Shown here: positions 37,445 to 45,486 of the stretch, piece by piece | How positions within the stretch are numbered: position 1 is the first letter of the stretch | Layout: the number at the start of each line of letters is the position of its first letter | Origin: Myxosarcina sp. GI1 | Lineage (GTDB): Bacteria > Cyanobacteriota > Cyanobacteriia > Cyanobacteriales > Xenococcaceae | Assembly (NCBI RefSeq): GCF_000756305.1 | Contig: NZ_JRFE01000024.1 | Location: 355,621 to 419,620, forward strand | Reading direction: 5' to 3' | DNA: 64,000 nt | Notes under the pieces: model-generated | Database searches by the model: none | Seen by the model: the letters and a program-made list of their open reading frames with translations, nothing else | What the model was told of the DNA's origin: nothing | Translations under genes and position numbers: made by a program

Positions 37445-38842
37445 TTACAAAGAACGTAAAAACCAAACTAATGCCTCGCGATCGCTCTTATTCATCTTGC
37501 GGAAGGCTTCGCGAGAGGCTTTTGCTTCGCCGCCATGCCACAAAATCGCTTCTTCAAAGGTGCGAGCGCGACCGTCATGGAGAAAACCAGAATAGGGCAG
37601 TACGGTTTGCGTTAAGCCAATTCCCCACAGAGGAGGAGTGCGCCATTCAGTTCCTGTAGCTAAAAAATCGGGTCGGTTGTCTGCTAGTTCTGCTCCCATG
37701 TCATGTAACAGCAAATCTGTATAGGGATGAATGGTTTGATTAGATAACTCCGTAACTTCATAGTTTCCCGTTTGCAGGGTAGCAACATGGCAGGTAGCAC
37801 ATTGGGCTTGAAACAATTTTTCCCCACGCTTGACTTCGGGCTTATCCTGCATGGTTCGAGCGGGAACGGCTAGGGTCTGAGCGTAAAAAGTAGCATCGTC
37901 TAAAGTTTTTTCGTCGATCTCCATCAAACCATCTTCATTAGGAAACAAGGAATTGGTTACGCCCATGTCATTGACGTAAGCCGAAGCAGTTTGCTGTTTT
38001 AAAGTCGGATTATTGGCTTTCCAGCTAAACTTACCTAAAGTTGTAGTTTGCTTTTCTACATTCCAAACCCGATTGGGACGACCAGAGATACCGTCTTTAT
38101 TAAGATCTTCAGGATCGGCTAGTCGCTCGATTTCTGACTCTGGTAGGGCTTCAATCAAACCCAAACCGAAAACGGGAGGGGGAAGCCGCAGGGAAGTTTG
38201 CACATTAGATGGTAGAGAATCACCGTTAGGTAGAGTAACTTTAGCTACGGGCGATCGCAGAGTATATTTAGTTCCATCGCCATATTTTCCCGTTGTTTCT
38301 TGCCAGTTAATTGCTACTTTGGCTTCGGGAGTACCGCCATAAACGGCATAGTCTTGAATTTGCGTACCCAAACCAGGTACGGCAGGAGCGTTATCTGCTT
38401 TGGCACTGCTTTCTAAGTTATACTGCTGCGGATCGACAGTGGTGTCGATATTCCAATCTCTGGTATCGCTAACCCTAACTAGTATCTGTCCTTTTTCTGG
38501 CAAACCGCGACCATTACGAATATGACAGGCAACACAGGAAGTATTGTTAAATAAAGGTCCCAAACCAGGATTGACTTGGGCTGGCGGAGTTACAAATACT
38601 GCTTCAAAAGCAATATCCCCTTCTCGATGGCGAGCGAAATTGTCCTCAGTCAAACCAGCAGATGGCTGTTCGTAAGCACTAGAAGTACGATTGGCTACTG
38701 TAGTTTCACCTCCAGCCAGAGTTTGGGCATCGAGGGGTGACAAACCGATAAATTGCGTAAGTAAAATACTAATGCTTGCCGACACTACAAACCAGATAAA
38801 AAATACTAGCGATCGATAGCGCAGTTGCCTAGAAATTGCCAT
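37445..38842 (-). CDS. Diheme thiol-oxidoreductase-like cytochrome c (DHOR family)
   Basis: 465 residues. A membrane anchor or signal at 11-30 targets it to the periplasm or lumen. Two c-type heme sites are seen, CVACH at 103-107 and CATCH at 348-352. Between them, RSPVAKVTLPNGD and PPPVFGLGLIEALPESEIERL are typical of the di-heme oxidoreductase family (DUF1111), distant relatives of cytochrome c peroxidase. Members occur next to imelysin in iron-regulated operons in other bacteria. Here imelysin is 24 bp upstream on the same strand. The electron partner is not known; a role in iron redox chemistry is inference. Confidence 0.9.
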   Translation of the reverse strand: MAISRQLRYRSLVFFIWFVVSASISILLTQFIGLSPLDAQTLAGGETTVANRTSSAYEQPSAGLTEDNFARHREGDIAFEAVFVTPPAQVNPGLGPLFNNTSCVACHIRNGRGLPEKGQILVRVSDTRDWNIDTTVDPQQYNLESSAKADNAPAVPGLGTQIQDYAVYGGTPEAKVAINWQETTGKYGDGTKYTLRSPVAKVTLPNGDSLPSNVQTSLRLPPPVFGLGLIEALPESEIERLADPEDLNKDGISGRPNRVWNVEKQTTTLGKFSWKANNPTLKQQTASAYVNDMGVTNSLFPNEDGLMEIDEKTLDDATFYAQTLAVPARTMQDKPEVKRGEKLFQAQCATCHVATLQTGNYEVTELSNQTIHPYTDLLLHDMGAELADNRPDFLATGTEWRTPPLWGIGLTQTVLPYSGFLHDGRARTFEEAILWHGGEAKASREAFRKMNKSDREALVWFLRSL

Positions 38843-38866
38843 TTTAGCTGATAACTGATTAACTGT

Positions 38867-40015
38867 TTATTGTTGACTAACTAAAGGTAATACTCGCTCC
38901 TGCATAGTCGAAAACAAGGTCAAAATTTCTGCTTGAGCTGCTTTCATCTGAGCTGTGGTTTTGGCATCATTAAGTTTAGTCTCTACAGGTTCGGGAATTG
39001 CCTCTACTGCCGATATTGCTGCTGCTAACTCTTGTCTTACCTGCTCGTCCAATTGAGGTTGTCGTGCGGCAACTAAATCGCTGAGACTTGTTTGAGCCTT
39101 ATTGGAGTCTTCAGAAATTCTGCCCAAATAAGCATTTTCTACGCTACGCAGATTGTTTTGAAAATCATTTAAAGAGCTATGGCTAAAACGACTTTCAAAT
39201 GTTTCACTCGCTCCTGTTACCAAGGGTTCGCCAATTTTGGTATTGGCAACCTCATCCAAACAGCCAATAATGCCCTGGACGATCTCTTCAACCGCCGCAT
39301 CGGCTGTAGGATATGCTGGATTGCTGCTGTCTCCTGCCGTTGCCAACACCTCACGATAAGGGGGATAACCTTGTACGCCTTCACTCCAGCTTGTGGCTAA
39401 TTCTGTAGCCGACTGGTGAAAGGCAGTAGTTAATACTTGCAATAACTCCAATTCTCTAGCTGTAAAATCGGCAGCAACTTTATCGTTATCGGTACCAAAA
39501 AGCAACAGTTCGATAGTGTGAAAACCTTTTTGGGTAGTTTGCAAGCTTTCTACATATTCTGGAGTTAACGAATCGCCACTATTTAAAACTGCGGCGACAT
39601 CGGTTTGATTTACGGGCCAATCATCCAAGTCCCCATCGTAGCCTAAAGAGTCGGCAGGACCAAAAGCAAAGGCTTCGCTTTGTTCCCAGGGATAGCGGGT
39701 TTCTAGCCAGGTAGTTCTAGCTGTCTGTAGAGTTTCATCGGTAGGATTACTAGTAAATGTCTCTATGGCTTGTTCTAATTCGCTAGATTTTTCAACCAAC
39801 TGCTGATAAGTAGGAATTACCACTGAATCGGCAAAGCTGGTGGCTACTGCTTCAAGAGCTATGGCTTTGGTTTCAGCTTTTGTAGCCGATTCAGCAATTA
39901 CTATAGGAGCAAATATGCTGCTACTAAAAGCGATTGCGCCCAAAGCAATAGAGATGAAGAGCGACCTATGTTTGCCTGTCGTCAACCTTTTTCGCTGGCG
40001 ATTTTTTGATAACAT
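38867..40015 (-). CDS. Imelysin family protein
   Basis: 382 residues. A signal peptide spans about 15-42 (ALGAIAFSSSIFAP, IVIAES). The GxHxxE motif is GFHTIE at 164-169, preceded by the conserved RYPWEQSEAFAFGP and followed by the imelysin signature ESRFSHSSLNDFQNNLRSVENAYLG. Imelysins were named as peptidases but are now seen as periplasmic iron-uptake proteins related to EfeO. It is 24 bp upstream of the DHOR cytochrome gene and 144 bp downstream of the PiuC-like gene; the gap holds a strong hairpin. Fe-starvation control is probable by analogy, but no Fur box was confirmed. Confidence 0.92.
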   Translation of the reverse strand: MLSKNRQRKRLTTGKHRSLFISIALGAIAFSSSIFAPIVIAESATKAETKAIALEAVATSFADSVVIPTYQQLVEKSSELEQAIETFTSNPTDETLQTARTTWLETRYPWEQSEAFAFGPADSLGYDGDLDDWPVNQTDVAAVLNSGDSLTPEYVESLQTTQKGFHTIELLLFGTDNDKVAADFTARELELLQVLTTAFHQSATELATSWSEGVQGYPPYREVLATAGDSSNPAYPTADAAVEEIVQGIIGCLDEVANTKIGEPLVTGASETFESRFSHSSLNDFQNNLRSVENAYLGRISEDSNKAQTSLSDLVAARQPQLDEQVRQELAAAISAVEAIPEPVETKLNDAKTTAQMKAAQAEILTLFSTMQERVLPLVSQQ

Positions 40016-40039
40016 AGCTTTAGTTTTGTGTACGTAATT

Positions 40040-40079
40040 GGAAGTATAGGAATGTCAGTCCTATCTTCCTTTTTTCTTT
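40040..40079. terminator. Strong hairpin in the piuC-imelysin spacer
   Basis: GGAAGTATAGGA (40040-40051) pairs with TCCTATCTTCC (40059-40069) with one bulged base; the T-rich run TTTTTTCTTT follows on the plus strand. On the minus strand it would be a hairpin 25 nt before the imelysin ATG. As a terminator it would face antisense to imelysin. Confidence 0.55.
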
Positions 40080-40159
40080 AAATAACCGTTCGAGAAAATA
40101 TTTTACTATTGTTGCAAGTAATTATTAATTATTTTTGCAGAATTTGTAATTTGTCTTCC

Positions 40160-40828
40160 TCAAACATCAGCCCATTTTCGCAACAAATTGGCGATACTTT
40201 TAGAGATTAAGTCAAATTCTGGGGTTTTACCCGCACTAGCAAATATACTCCGACGAGCGGTTTCTAGATCGAATAAAATTTCGCGATCGCCCGCGTTGCG
40301 GATTAGGCTATGCACCCAACCAACTACTACTAGTCTGGTTCCCTCAGTAACGGGATTGACTCGATGTAAGGTAGTAGAAGGATAGATAATTACTGAATTA
40401 GTATCTAGTTTATAGCTGCGATCGTCCTGCGCTTCTTCAATGACTAATTCCCCTCCTTGATAGTCGGTAGGGGAACTGAGAAACAAGGTAAAAGATAGGT
40501 CAGATCGCCACATTGTATCGTTTCCCATCAAGGCGTTATCGATGTGGCGATCGTAAGACATTCCAGGCTCGTAACGGCTAAATAACAGCGAATGAATCTG
40601 TTTCGGACGAACAGCCGTTTGAAACAAAGCATTGCGCTTTAAAGCCGCTACTATTTTGGCTTTAAGCCCCTGGGTTTGAAGATTTCCTTTTAGCTGCTGA
40701 TTGTGTTTGACTAATTTAGCATGCCAACCTGCGGTTAATTTACCGTCTACAAACTCTGCTTGTTTGAGAAATATCTCAATCTCAGTTAATTCCTCTAGTG
40801 ACAAAACATTAGGAATGGAAAAAATCAT
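40160..40828 (-). CDS. PiuC-like Fe(II)/2-oxoglutarate dioxygenase (PKHD type)
   Basis: 222 residues, near the family length of about 226. The iron triad is H95, D97 (SYDRHIDNALMG) and H155 (YPSTTLHRVNPV), with the 2-oxoglutarate Arg at 165 (EGTRLVVVGWVHSLIR). The start MIFSIPNVLSLEEL and HAKLVKHNQQL also fit. PiuC/YbiX proteins are iron-regulated and usually sit next to siderophore receptors; the substrate is unknown. Here the neighbours are a His/Met-repeat exported protein 22 bp upstream and imelysin downstream. The three share orientation and probably a transcript. Confidence 0.93.
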   Translation of the reverse strand: MIFSIPNVLSLEELTEIEIFLKQAEFVDGKLTAGWHAKLVKHNQQLKGNLQTQGLKAKIVAALKRNALFQTAVRPKQIHSLLFSRYEPGMSYDRHIDNALMGNDTMWRSDLSFTLFLSSPTDYQGGELVIEEAQDDRSYKLDTNSVIIYPSTTLHRVNPVTEGTRLVVVGWVHSLIRNAGDREILFDLETARRSIFASAGKTPEFDLISKSIANLLRKWADV

Positions 40829-40850
40829 TCACTCTATACTTCGGTAAAAA

Positions 40851-41297
40851 TTACTTAGAAGTAGTCCCTTCACCACCTTCGCCGTCTTGCATTTGGTTCA
40901 TGTCATGTTCGCCTTCGCCGCCTTGCATTTGATTCATGTCATGTTCACTTTCACCACCTTGCATTTGGTTCATGTCATGCCCACCTTCGCTGCCTTGGCT
41001 ATTTTCTTCTTCAGTAGTGACGTTGGTTTCTCCAGTAGGTTCAAAGGTTCTAACCTTACCACTACTGCCGCCTTCGCCGCCTTCACCACCTTCACCACCT
41101 TCGCCACCTTCACCGCCTTCACCGCCTTCACCGCCTTGGTTCTGAGCGATAATCGTACTATCTTGAGTAAATAATTCAGATACAGTATTTACTTCATTGA
41201 TTTCTGACTCGGTGTTGTATTCGGTAGCATAACCAATACCTTGAGTTCCTACCGCAGTAGCCGCTCCCACAGCTAAAAATAATTCGATTGCTTTCAT
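40851..41297 (-). CDS. Exported Gly/Glu- and His/Met-repeat protein
   Basis: 148 residues. An N-terminal signal peptide (MKAIELFLAVGAATAVG) directs export. Residues 55-77 are seven GGE triplets; residues 107-142 are three 12-residue units beginning HDMNQMQ (at 107, 119 and 131), with acidic spacers. The chain is strongly acidic and probably disordered. His, Asp and Met spaced this way are typical of metal-binding repeats (Cu, or Fe weakly); binding is inference. The gene heads the group with piuC-like 22 bp downstream, so a metal-capture role in iron uptake is the natural hypothesis. I know no named family. Confidence 0.75.
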   Translation of the reverse strand: MKAIELFLAVGAATAVGTQGIGYATEYNTESEINEVNTVSELFTQDSTIIAQNQGGEGGEGGEGGEGGEGGEGGEGGSSGKVRTFEPTGETNVTTEEENSQGSEGGHDMNQMQGGESEHDMNQMQGGEGEHDMNQMQDGEGGEGTTSK

Positions 41298-41398
41298 TTT
41301 AAATTTGATAATTATTCTTGATAAGAATGTAGATTACTATTATTGAAAATTAATGTCAACATCTAAATAAGTAGACTAATCTAATTAATTTTAAAACC

Positions 41399-41430
41399 AA
41401 AAAAAATAACCCCAAGCAACGTGGGGTTAT
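41399..41430 (-). terminator. Rho-independent terminator of the cax gene
   Basis: ATAACCCCA (41406-41414) and TGGGGTTAT (41422-41430) form a perfect 9-bp stem around AGCAACG; on the minus strand eight T follow. It lies about 110 bp downstream of the antiporter stop. Confidence 0.88.
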
Positions 41431-41542
41431 ACAAGCGATGGTCAAACGATCTTTTAAATTAGCGACCGACCACCAACAAGCAAATTTTGAGTGAGCTTTT
41501 TTTGCTTTGCGTCTGATTAATAAAGTACTTTAATTAAGTCAC

Positions 41543-42661
41543 CTAAGCCATTCCTGCTACTACAGGATGGAAGTAAAAAGCTAATCCCAACACGGCATAG
41601 GTTGCCAGCAACAAGCTACCTTCCAACCAATTAGATTCACCGTCAGAACTAATAGAATTAGCAATCAACACTGCTACTGCAACTGCTACCAATTCAAAAG
41701 GATTGAAATTTAAATCCATTGGTTGACCGATTATCCAGCCAGAGATGACCAATACTGGCGCGACAAATAGAGCAATCTGCATACTAGAACCCATCGCAAC
41801 CGACACTGATAAATCCATTTTATTTTTCATAGCAACAGTTACGGCTGTGGCGTGTTCGGCAGCATTACCGATAATTGGTAATAAAATCACCCCAGTAAAC
41901 AAAGCAGTCAGACCTAGTTCTGTAGTAGCTGCTTCTAAAGAATCAACTAGTAGTTCCGACTCTACAGCTACGGCAATTGTTACCAATAGTAAGATAAAGA
42001 TCCAAAACCAGACATTTGGTTTTTCCTCAGTTTTTGAGGTTTCAACCTCAGTTTCTACCATGTCTGCTTCATCAAATTCAGCAACTCCTACATCGTAAAG
42101 ATAAGCATGAGTTTTCATCGAAAATAGCAGCGTCAGCACGTATACCAAAATTAAAACTACTGCTACTGCTACCGACAATCTCTGTAAGGTAATTTCTCCA
42201 ATACCTGAAGAAGTATATTCCACTGCTGTTGGTAACAAAATAGCAATTACTGCCAGATTCATGGTAGAAGCATTGAGACGAGCGGCAGTAGATTGAAATT
42301 TTTGTTCTTTGTAGCGCAAACCACCTAACAGCATAGAAAAGCCCATTACCAGCAAGAGATTACTCACAATTGAACCAGTAATGGTTGCTTTAACCACCTC
42401 AATTAATCCTTCTTTGAGAGCTATGTAGGCAATAATTAGTTCTGTAGCATTGCCAAAGGTGGCATTAAGCAATCCACCTAAATTGGGTCCTGTTACTACA
42501 GCAATTTCCTCGGTGGCAGTACCCATGTAACCCGCTAAGGGAACAATCGCCAATCCAGCAGTAATGAACACGGTTGTCTCACCCCATTCAAGAAAATGCG
42601 CCGCAATGGAAACGGGGATAAACAGCAACAAAACTAGAAAAATCGTGTCTTTATTGAGCAT
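41543..42661 (-). CDS. cax: Ca2+/H+ antiporter (CAX family)
   Basis: 372 residues with about eleven membrane segments. The two CAX signature repeats are visible: GPNLGGLLNATFGNATELIIAYIAL (c-1) and GVILLPIIGNAAEHATAVTVAMKNKMDLSVSVAMGSS (c-2), each with the ion-binding GNxxE. Between the halves is an acidic cytoplasmic loop with repeated Glu/Asp (FDEADMVETEVE). It exports Ca2+ (or other divalent cations) against protons. ATG at 42661; single-gene unit with its own terminator. Confidence 0.95.
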   Translation of the reverse strand: MLNKDTIFLVLLLFIPVSIAAHFLEWGETTVFITAGLAIVPLAGYMGTATEEIAVVTGPNLGGLLNATFGNATELIIAYIALKEGLIEVVKATITGSIVSNLLLVMGFSMLLGGLRYKEQKFQSTAARLNASTMNLAVIAILLPTAVEYTSSGIGEITLQRLSVAVAVVLILVYVLTLLFSMKTHAYLYDVGVAEFDEADMVETEVETSKTEEKPNVWFWIFILLLVTIAVAVESELLVDSLEAATTELGLTALFTGVILLPIIGNAAEHATAVTVAMKNKMDLSVSVAMGSSMQIALFVAPVLVISGWIIGQPMDLNFNPFELVAVAVAVLIANSISSDGESNWLEGSLLLATYAVLGLAFYFHPVVAGMA

Positions 42662-42832
42662 ATATTTCTACTTAATTTGGCTAGTATCTTAAACTGTAAT
42701 AGCACGTTCGCTAAAAACTTGGCGATCGAAGCAGGCTTTAATTAGATTTCTGCCTTACTCTAAATTAAAGTAAAGAGAAAGAACCTAATATATAAATCTA
42801 GTACGAATAACCTCGCTTTAAGTTACTCAATA

Positions 42833-43633
42833 TCAAGGTTTTAACAGTTGAATTTTGTCGGCAACCAAAACAGGCTTTTGAGAATACTCCGCTTCAATTT
42901 CTTGACGAACAGACAAATCCCAACCTAAATCGTAGTCTCGTTCTAATTCAACAACAATAAATGGACGTAATTTACCATAGACAATTGCCATCTGTTCTTG
43001 CTTGAGTTTAATTCTAGGTTTGGGCTGTACCACAATTAAATCTTCACCACCAAAAGCTTGTTCTTCATCGAGTTCAAATACGCCATAGCTTTTTAAATCC
43101 TCTAGCTCTCCTTCAACCGCTAATGGTTTGTTATAGTAAGCTTCAGGATTTTTAGTCAAATCTTCAGGATCTGGGGAAAGTATCAGCGACTCAGCAATAA
43201 TTACAGGCTCGTTTTCGTATGGAGTATAAAGGTTAGAGTCGAGATTTAAATTGTATCGCTGTTGCAAGTCGCTTAAGGTAAATCGTTCTACTTTGCCACC
43301 GACCAAAACTTCGGGAGTGTTTTCTTCGGTAAGTTCAAAAGGCAGATTAGATATACTGATAACCAAAATATTATCGCCAGCAAAAGCGCGATCCTTATCT
43401 AAAATAAAACCTCTTTCTCCTATTGTTTCAATAATATCATTGCGCACCAGCACCGATCGCCCGATATAGCTTTCTATATTTTGAGTTATGTCAGCCACCT
43501 CTACTAAACCGCTGGTGTCGATCGCCGATGGAGAATGATTGGCACAAGCTGATATTGTAATAGCAATAATGGAGATTGCTTTAACTAACAATTTTCTAGT
43601 AACTTCCACCGCTAAACGCTTACCCATAAACAC
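42833..43633 (-). CDS. Hypothetical lipoprotein with duplicated domain
   Basis: 266 residues. A signal with lipobox IAITISAC (Cys about 29) predicts a lipoprotein. Two homologous halves follow, each opening with a short helix and VxVRNDI/LAVEGEL beta segments and containing an AFAGDN/AFGGED element (RGFILDKDRAFAGDNILV and YGVFELDEEQAFGGEDLIVV). This internal duplication suggests two OB-like or similar beta modules. I do not recognise a named family. It is 31 bp downstream of the DUF1206 gene on the same strand, so the two probably form an operon. Confidence 0.7.
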   Translation of the reverse strand: MFMGKRLAVEVTRKLLVKAISIIAITISACANHSPSAIDTSGLVEVADITQNIESYIGRSVLVRNDIIETIGERGFILDKDRAFAGDNILVISISNLPFELTEENTPEVLVGGKVERFTLSDLQQRYNLNLDSNLYTPYENEPVIIAESLILSPDPEDLTKNPEAYYNKPLAVEGELEDLKSYGVFELDEEQAFGGEDLIVVQPKPRIKLKQEQMAIVYGKLRPFIVVELERDYDLGWDLSVRQEIEAEYSQKPVLVADKIQLLKP

Positions 43634-43663
43634 AAAATCAATAACTCATTGCTTGCTATCTCA

Positions 43664-44485
43664 TTACCTAACTGCATACCGTCGGTAGATAGTAGCTACA
43701 TACATATATAGTCCGTAGCAAATCATACCAAGACCGATTAAGCTCAACCATAACCATCCCATAGGTTTAGTAGCTATTACACTTAAAGCATTTTCCAGTC
43801 CCCCTGCCAACTCTGAGTTGCCAGCAATAGCAGCTTCAATTAATAAGACCCCAATTAAAATAAAAGCTATACCTCTAGAAGTTACCCCTAATTTACCAAT
43901 GCGAGTAGCCCATTTTTCCAGCTCTCGGTCGATATCTCGCTTTTGAAAATCACTTATATAAGAACCAGTATAAGCTCCATAAACATAACCAATACCGATA
44001 GTTATTACGGCAATTCCTCCCAACAGAATCAACCATTCTCCTAAAGCTTGGTCAAATAATTGGTTTGTCAAATCTTCAATCATATCGTCATCTTCTCCCA
44101 GTTCGATAACAATATTGAAAGCAGAAGAAGCTACGCCAGCATAGCTCAAACCACTCATGAGATAGCCGAGGCGTTGAAAAATACACTTTAAACTCCAGGG
44201 ATTAGTCTCTCCTGGAGTTAATATGGTTTGAAATAATCTCCGCAAGACATATCCACCTAAAGCAACTGCTAACAAACAAACAAAGAATTTGCCAAATGGT
44301 TGGCGTGTCAGAAAAGTTAAAGCCAGATAGGTTCCCGAAGCCTGGCGGTTAGAAATCAAAGCAGCTTGTATTGCCAGGATACCGATAAATAAGTACACGG
44401 TTCCTTTCGCCGCATAGCCAATCATAATATATTGTTTTATCCAAGGATGATTAATTGCCTGCTTTAACAACTGCTTCAACTTCAT
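43664..44485 (-). CDS. DUF1206 family membrane protein
   Basis: 273 residues with about six membrane helices arranged as three tandem two-helix repeats. Each begins with a glycine-rich segment (IGYAAKGTVYLFIGILAI, LGYLMSGLSYAGVASSAF, LGVTSRGIAFILIGVLLIEAA). This threefold repeat is the mark of the DUF1206 family, whose function is unknown. It is the upstream gene of a pair with the lipoprotein, which might place them in the same membrane complex; that is inference. ATG at 44485. Confidence 0.88.
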   Translation of the reverse strand: MKLKQLLKQAINHPWIKQYIMIGYAAKGTVYLFIGILAIQAALISNRQASGTYLALTFLTRQPFGKFFVCLLAVALGGYVLRRLFQTILTPGETNPWSLKCIFQRLGYLMSGLSYAGVASSAFNIVIELGEDDDMIEDLTNQLFDQALGEWLILLGGIAVITIGIGYVYGAYTGSYISDFQKRDIDRELEKWATRIGKLGVTSRGIAFILIGVLLIEAAIAGNSELAGGLENALSVIATKPMGWLWLSLIGLGMICYGLYMYVATIYRRYAVR

Positions 44486-45059
44486 TCTCTTTCTACGGTC
44501 AAAAAGGTTGATTCGAGCAAATAGAAGATTTGAGTAATATTTTTCATAGAAAAACGAAATTTATTTAAAAATGCCAAATAATTTATTTGTTAAATTATAT
44601 TTATCTATAAAAACAATTATAATTAATGTTCGAGGTAAGGTAAATATCAAATAGACTTAAAATTATCGCTATTTATTATAAATAAGGGCAATCTAAAATT
44701 TTATTGTTTTAATATAGCATTCATACTCGATCTAAGAGAGTACATTTTCAGCATAGGGTATAGAAAACAGACTATAGAACTTCTCTCATTTGGTTGGAGA
44801 TTGGTATAAAATATAGAACTATAAAATTGACAAGTTAGTAGTTTATAAATAATTTAATAGTTATCTAAATTACTTTAATAGTCAAAGTATTTTTTAAAAT
44901 ACAAAATTTTAGGATGTTTATAAGCTAATAAAACTATTAGCTTCAGTGTCTTTTGAAAGTCAGGTAATATTTTAGAAAAAACGGTAAAACTATCAAAAGG
45001 ATGATGAATTTTAATTTCCTTTGAGCGATATTGAATTTAGAATTTAAAAAAGTTAAAAA
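44486..45059. other. A+T-rich intergenic region, 574 bp
   Basis: The region separates two divergent genes. The sequence is very A+T-rich with many runs of A and T and small imperfect hairpins. I see no ORF, RNA gene or long repeat that can be supported. Promoters for both flanking genes must lie here. Confidence 0.4.
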
Positions 45060-45398
45060 ATGAATTTAGAAAATATTCCTCAAAAAAGCAAAAAACTAAT
45101 GAATCAAGTTACTAGTGCCGTGGAACAAACAGGTAAAAAAGTTGCCGACCGAGTTTCTAATGTAACTAATGATAAAGCAGAAAAAGTAACCGAAAAAGCC
45201 ATCAAAACAGCGGTAGACCAAGGTTTGGATATGCTGCAAATAGCTGGTGAAAGAGTAAGGAAAAAAAATATTAATGGCGAGCGAGTAACTTTAGAAGTTG
45301 CCGTCGGAGTAGTCAACGTAGCACAACTGAAGATAACTACCGATGTACCAGGAAAAAATGATGTTGACGAAGTAGATGTCGAACTAAGTGAATCGTAA
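45060..45398 (+). CDS. Hypothetical protein, helical N terminus, 112 aa
   Basis: Residues 1-70 are an amphipathic helix rich in Lys, Val and Asp (QKSKKLMNQVTSAVEQTGKK, then KAEKVTEKAIKTAVDQ). Residues 75-108 form a short beta region (GERVTLEVAVGVVNVAQLKI) with an acidic tail. It has no signal or membrane segment. It may bind a membrane surface or partner through the helix; no family is recognised. ATG at 45060, GATTTAG-rich leader, isolated gene. Confidence 0.55.
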   Translation: MNLENIPQKSKKLMNQVTSAVEQTGKKVADRVSNVTNDKAEKVTEKAIKTAVDQGLDMLQIAGERVRKKNINGERVTLEVAVGVVNVAQLKITTDVPGKNDVDEVDVELSES

Positions 45399-45486
45399 AT
45401 TGGCGATCGCAATAGTGCGATCTTAACAGTAGTAAACCTGCGTACGGTTTCCCTTTAAGCTATTAATTAAACCTAAGTTATGTTAG

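Noticed and set aside
37490-37535. GC-rich repeat inside the cytochrome gene
   Set aside because: The words GGAAGGCTTCGCGAGAGGC are fully explained by the coding frame; no second copy of this exact word was found.
40887-41174. Antisense frames over the GGE repeat gene
   Set aside because: Low-complexity mirror of the repeat on the other strand (Ser/Pro or Phe/Thr runs).
41298-41370. Fur box upstream of the His/Met-repeat gene
   Set aside because: GATAATTATTCTTGATAAG matches the 19-bp Fur consensus at only about half the positions, which is expected in A+T-rich DNA.
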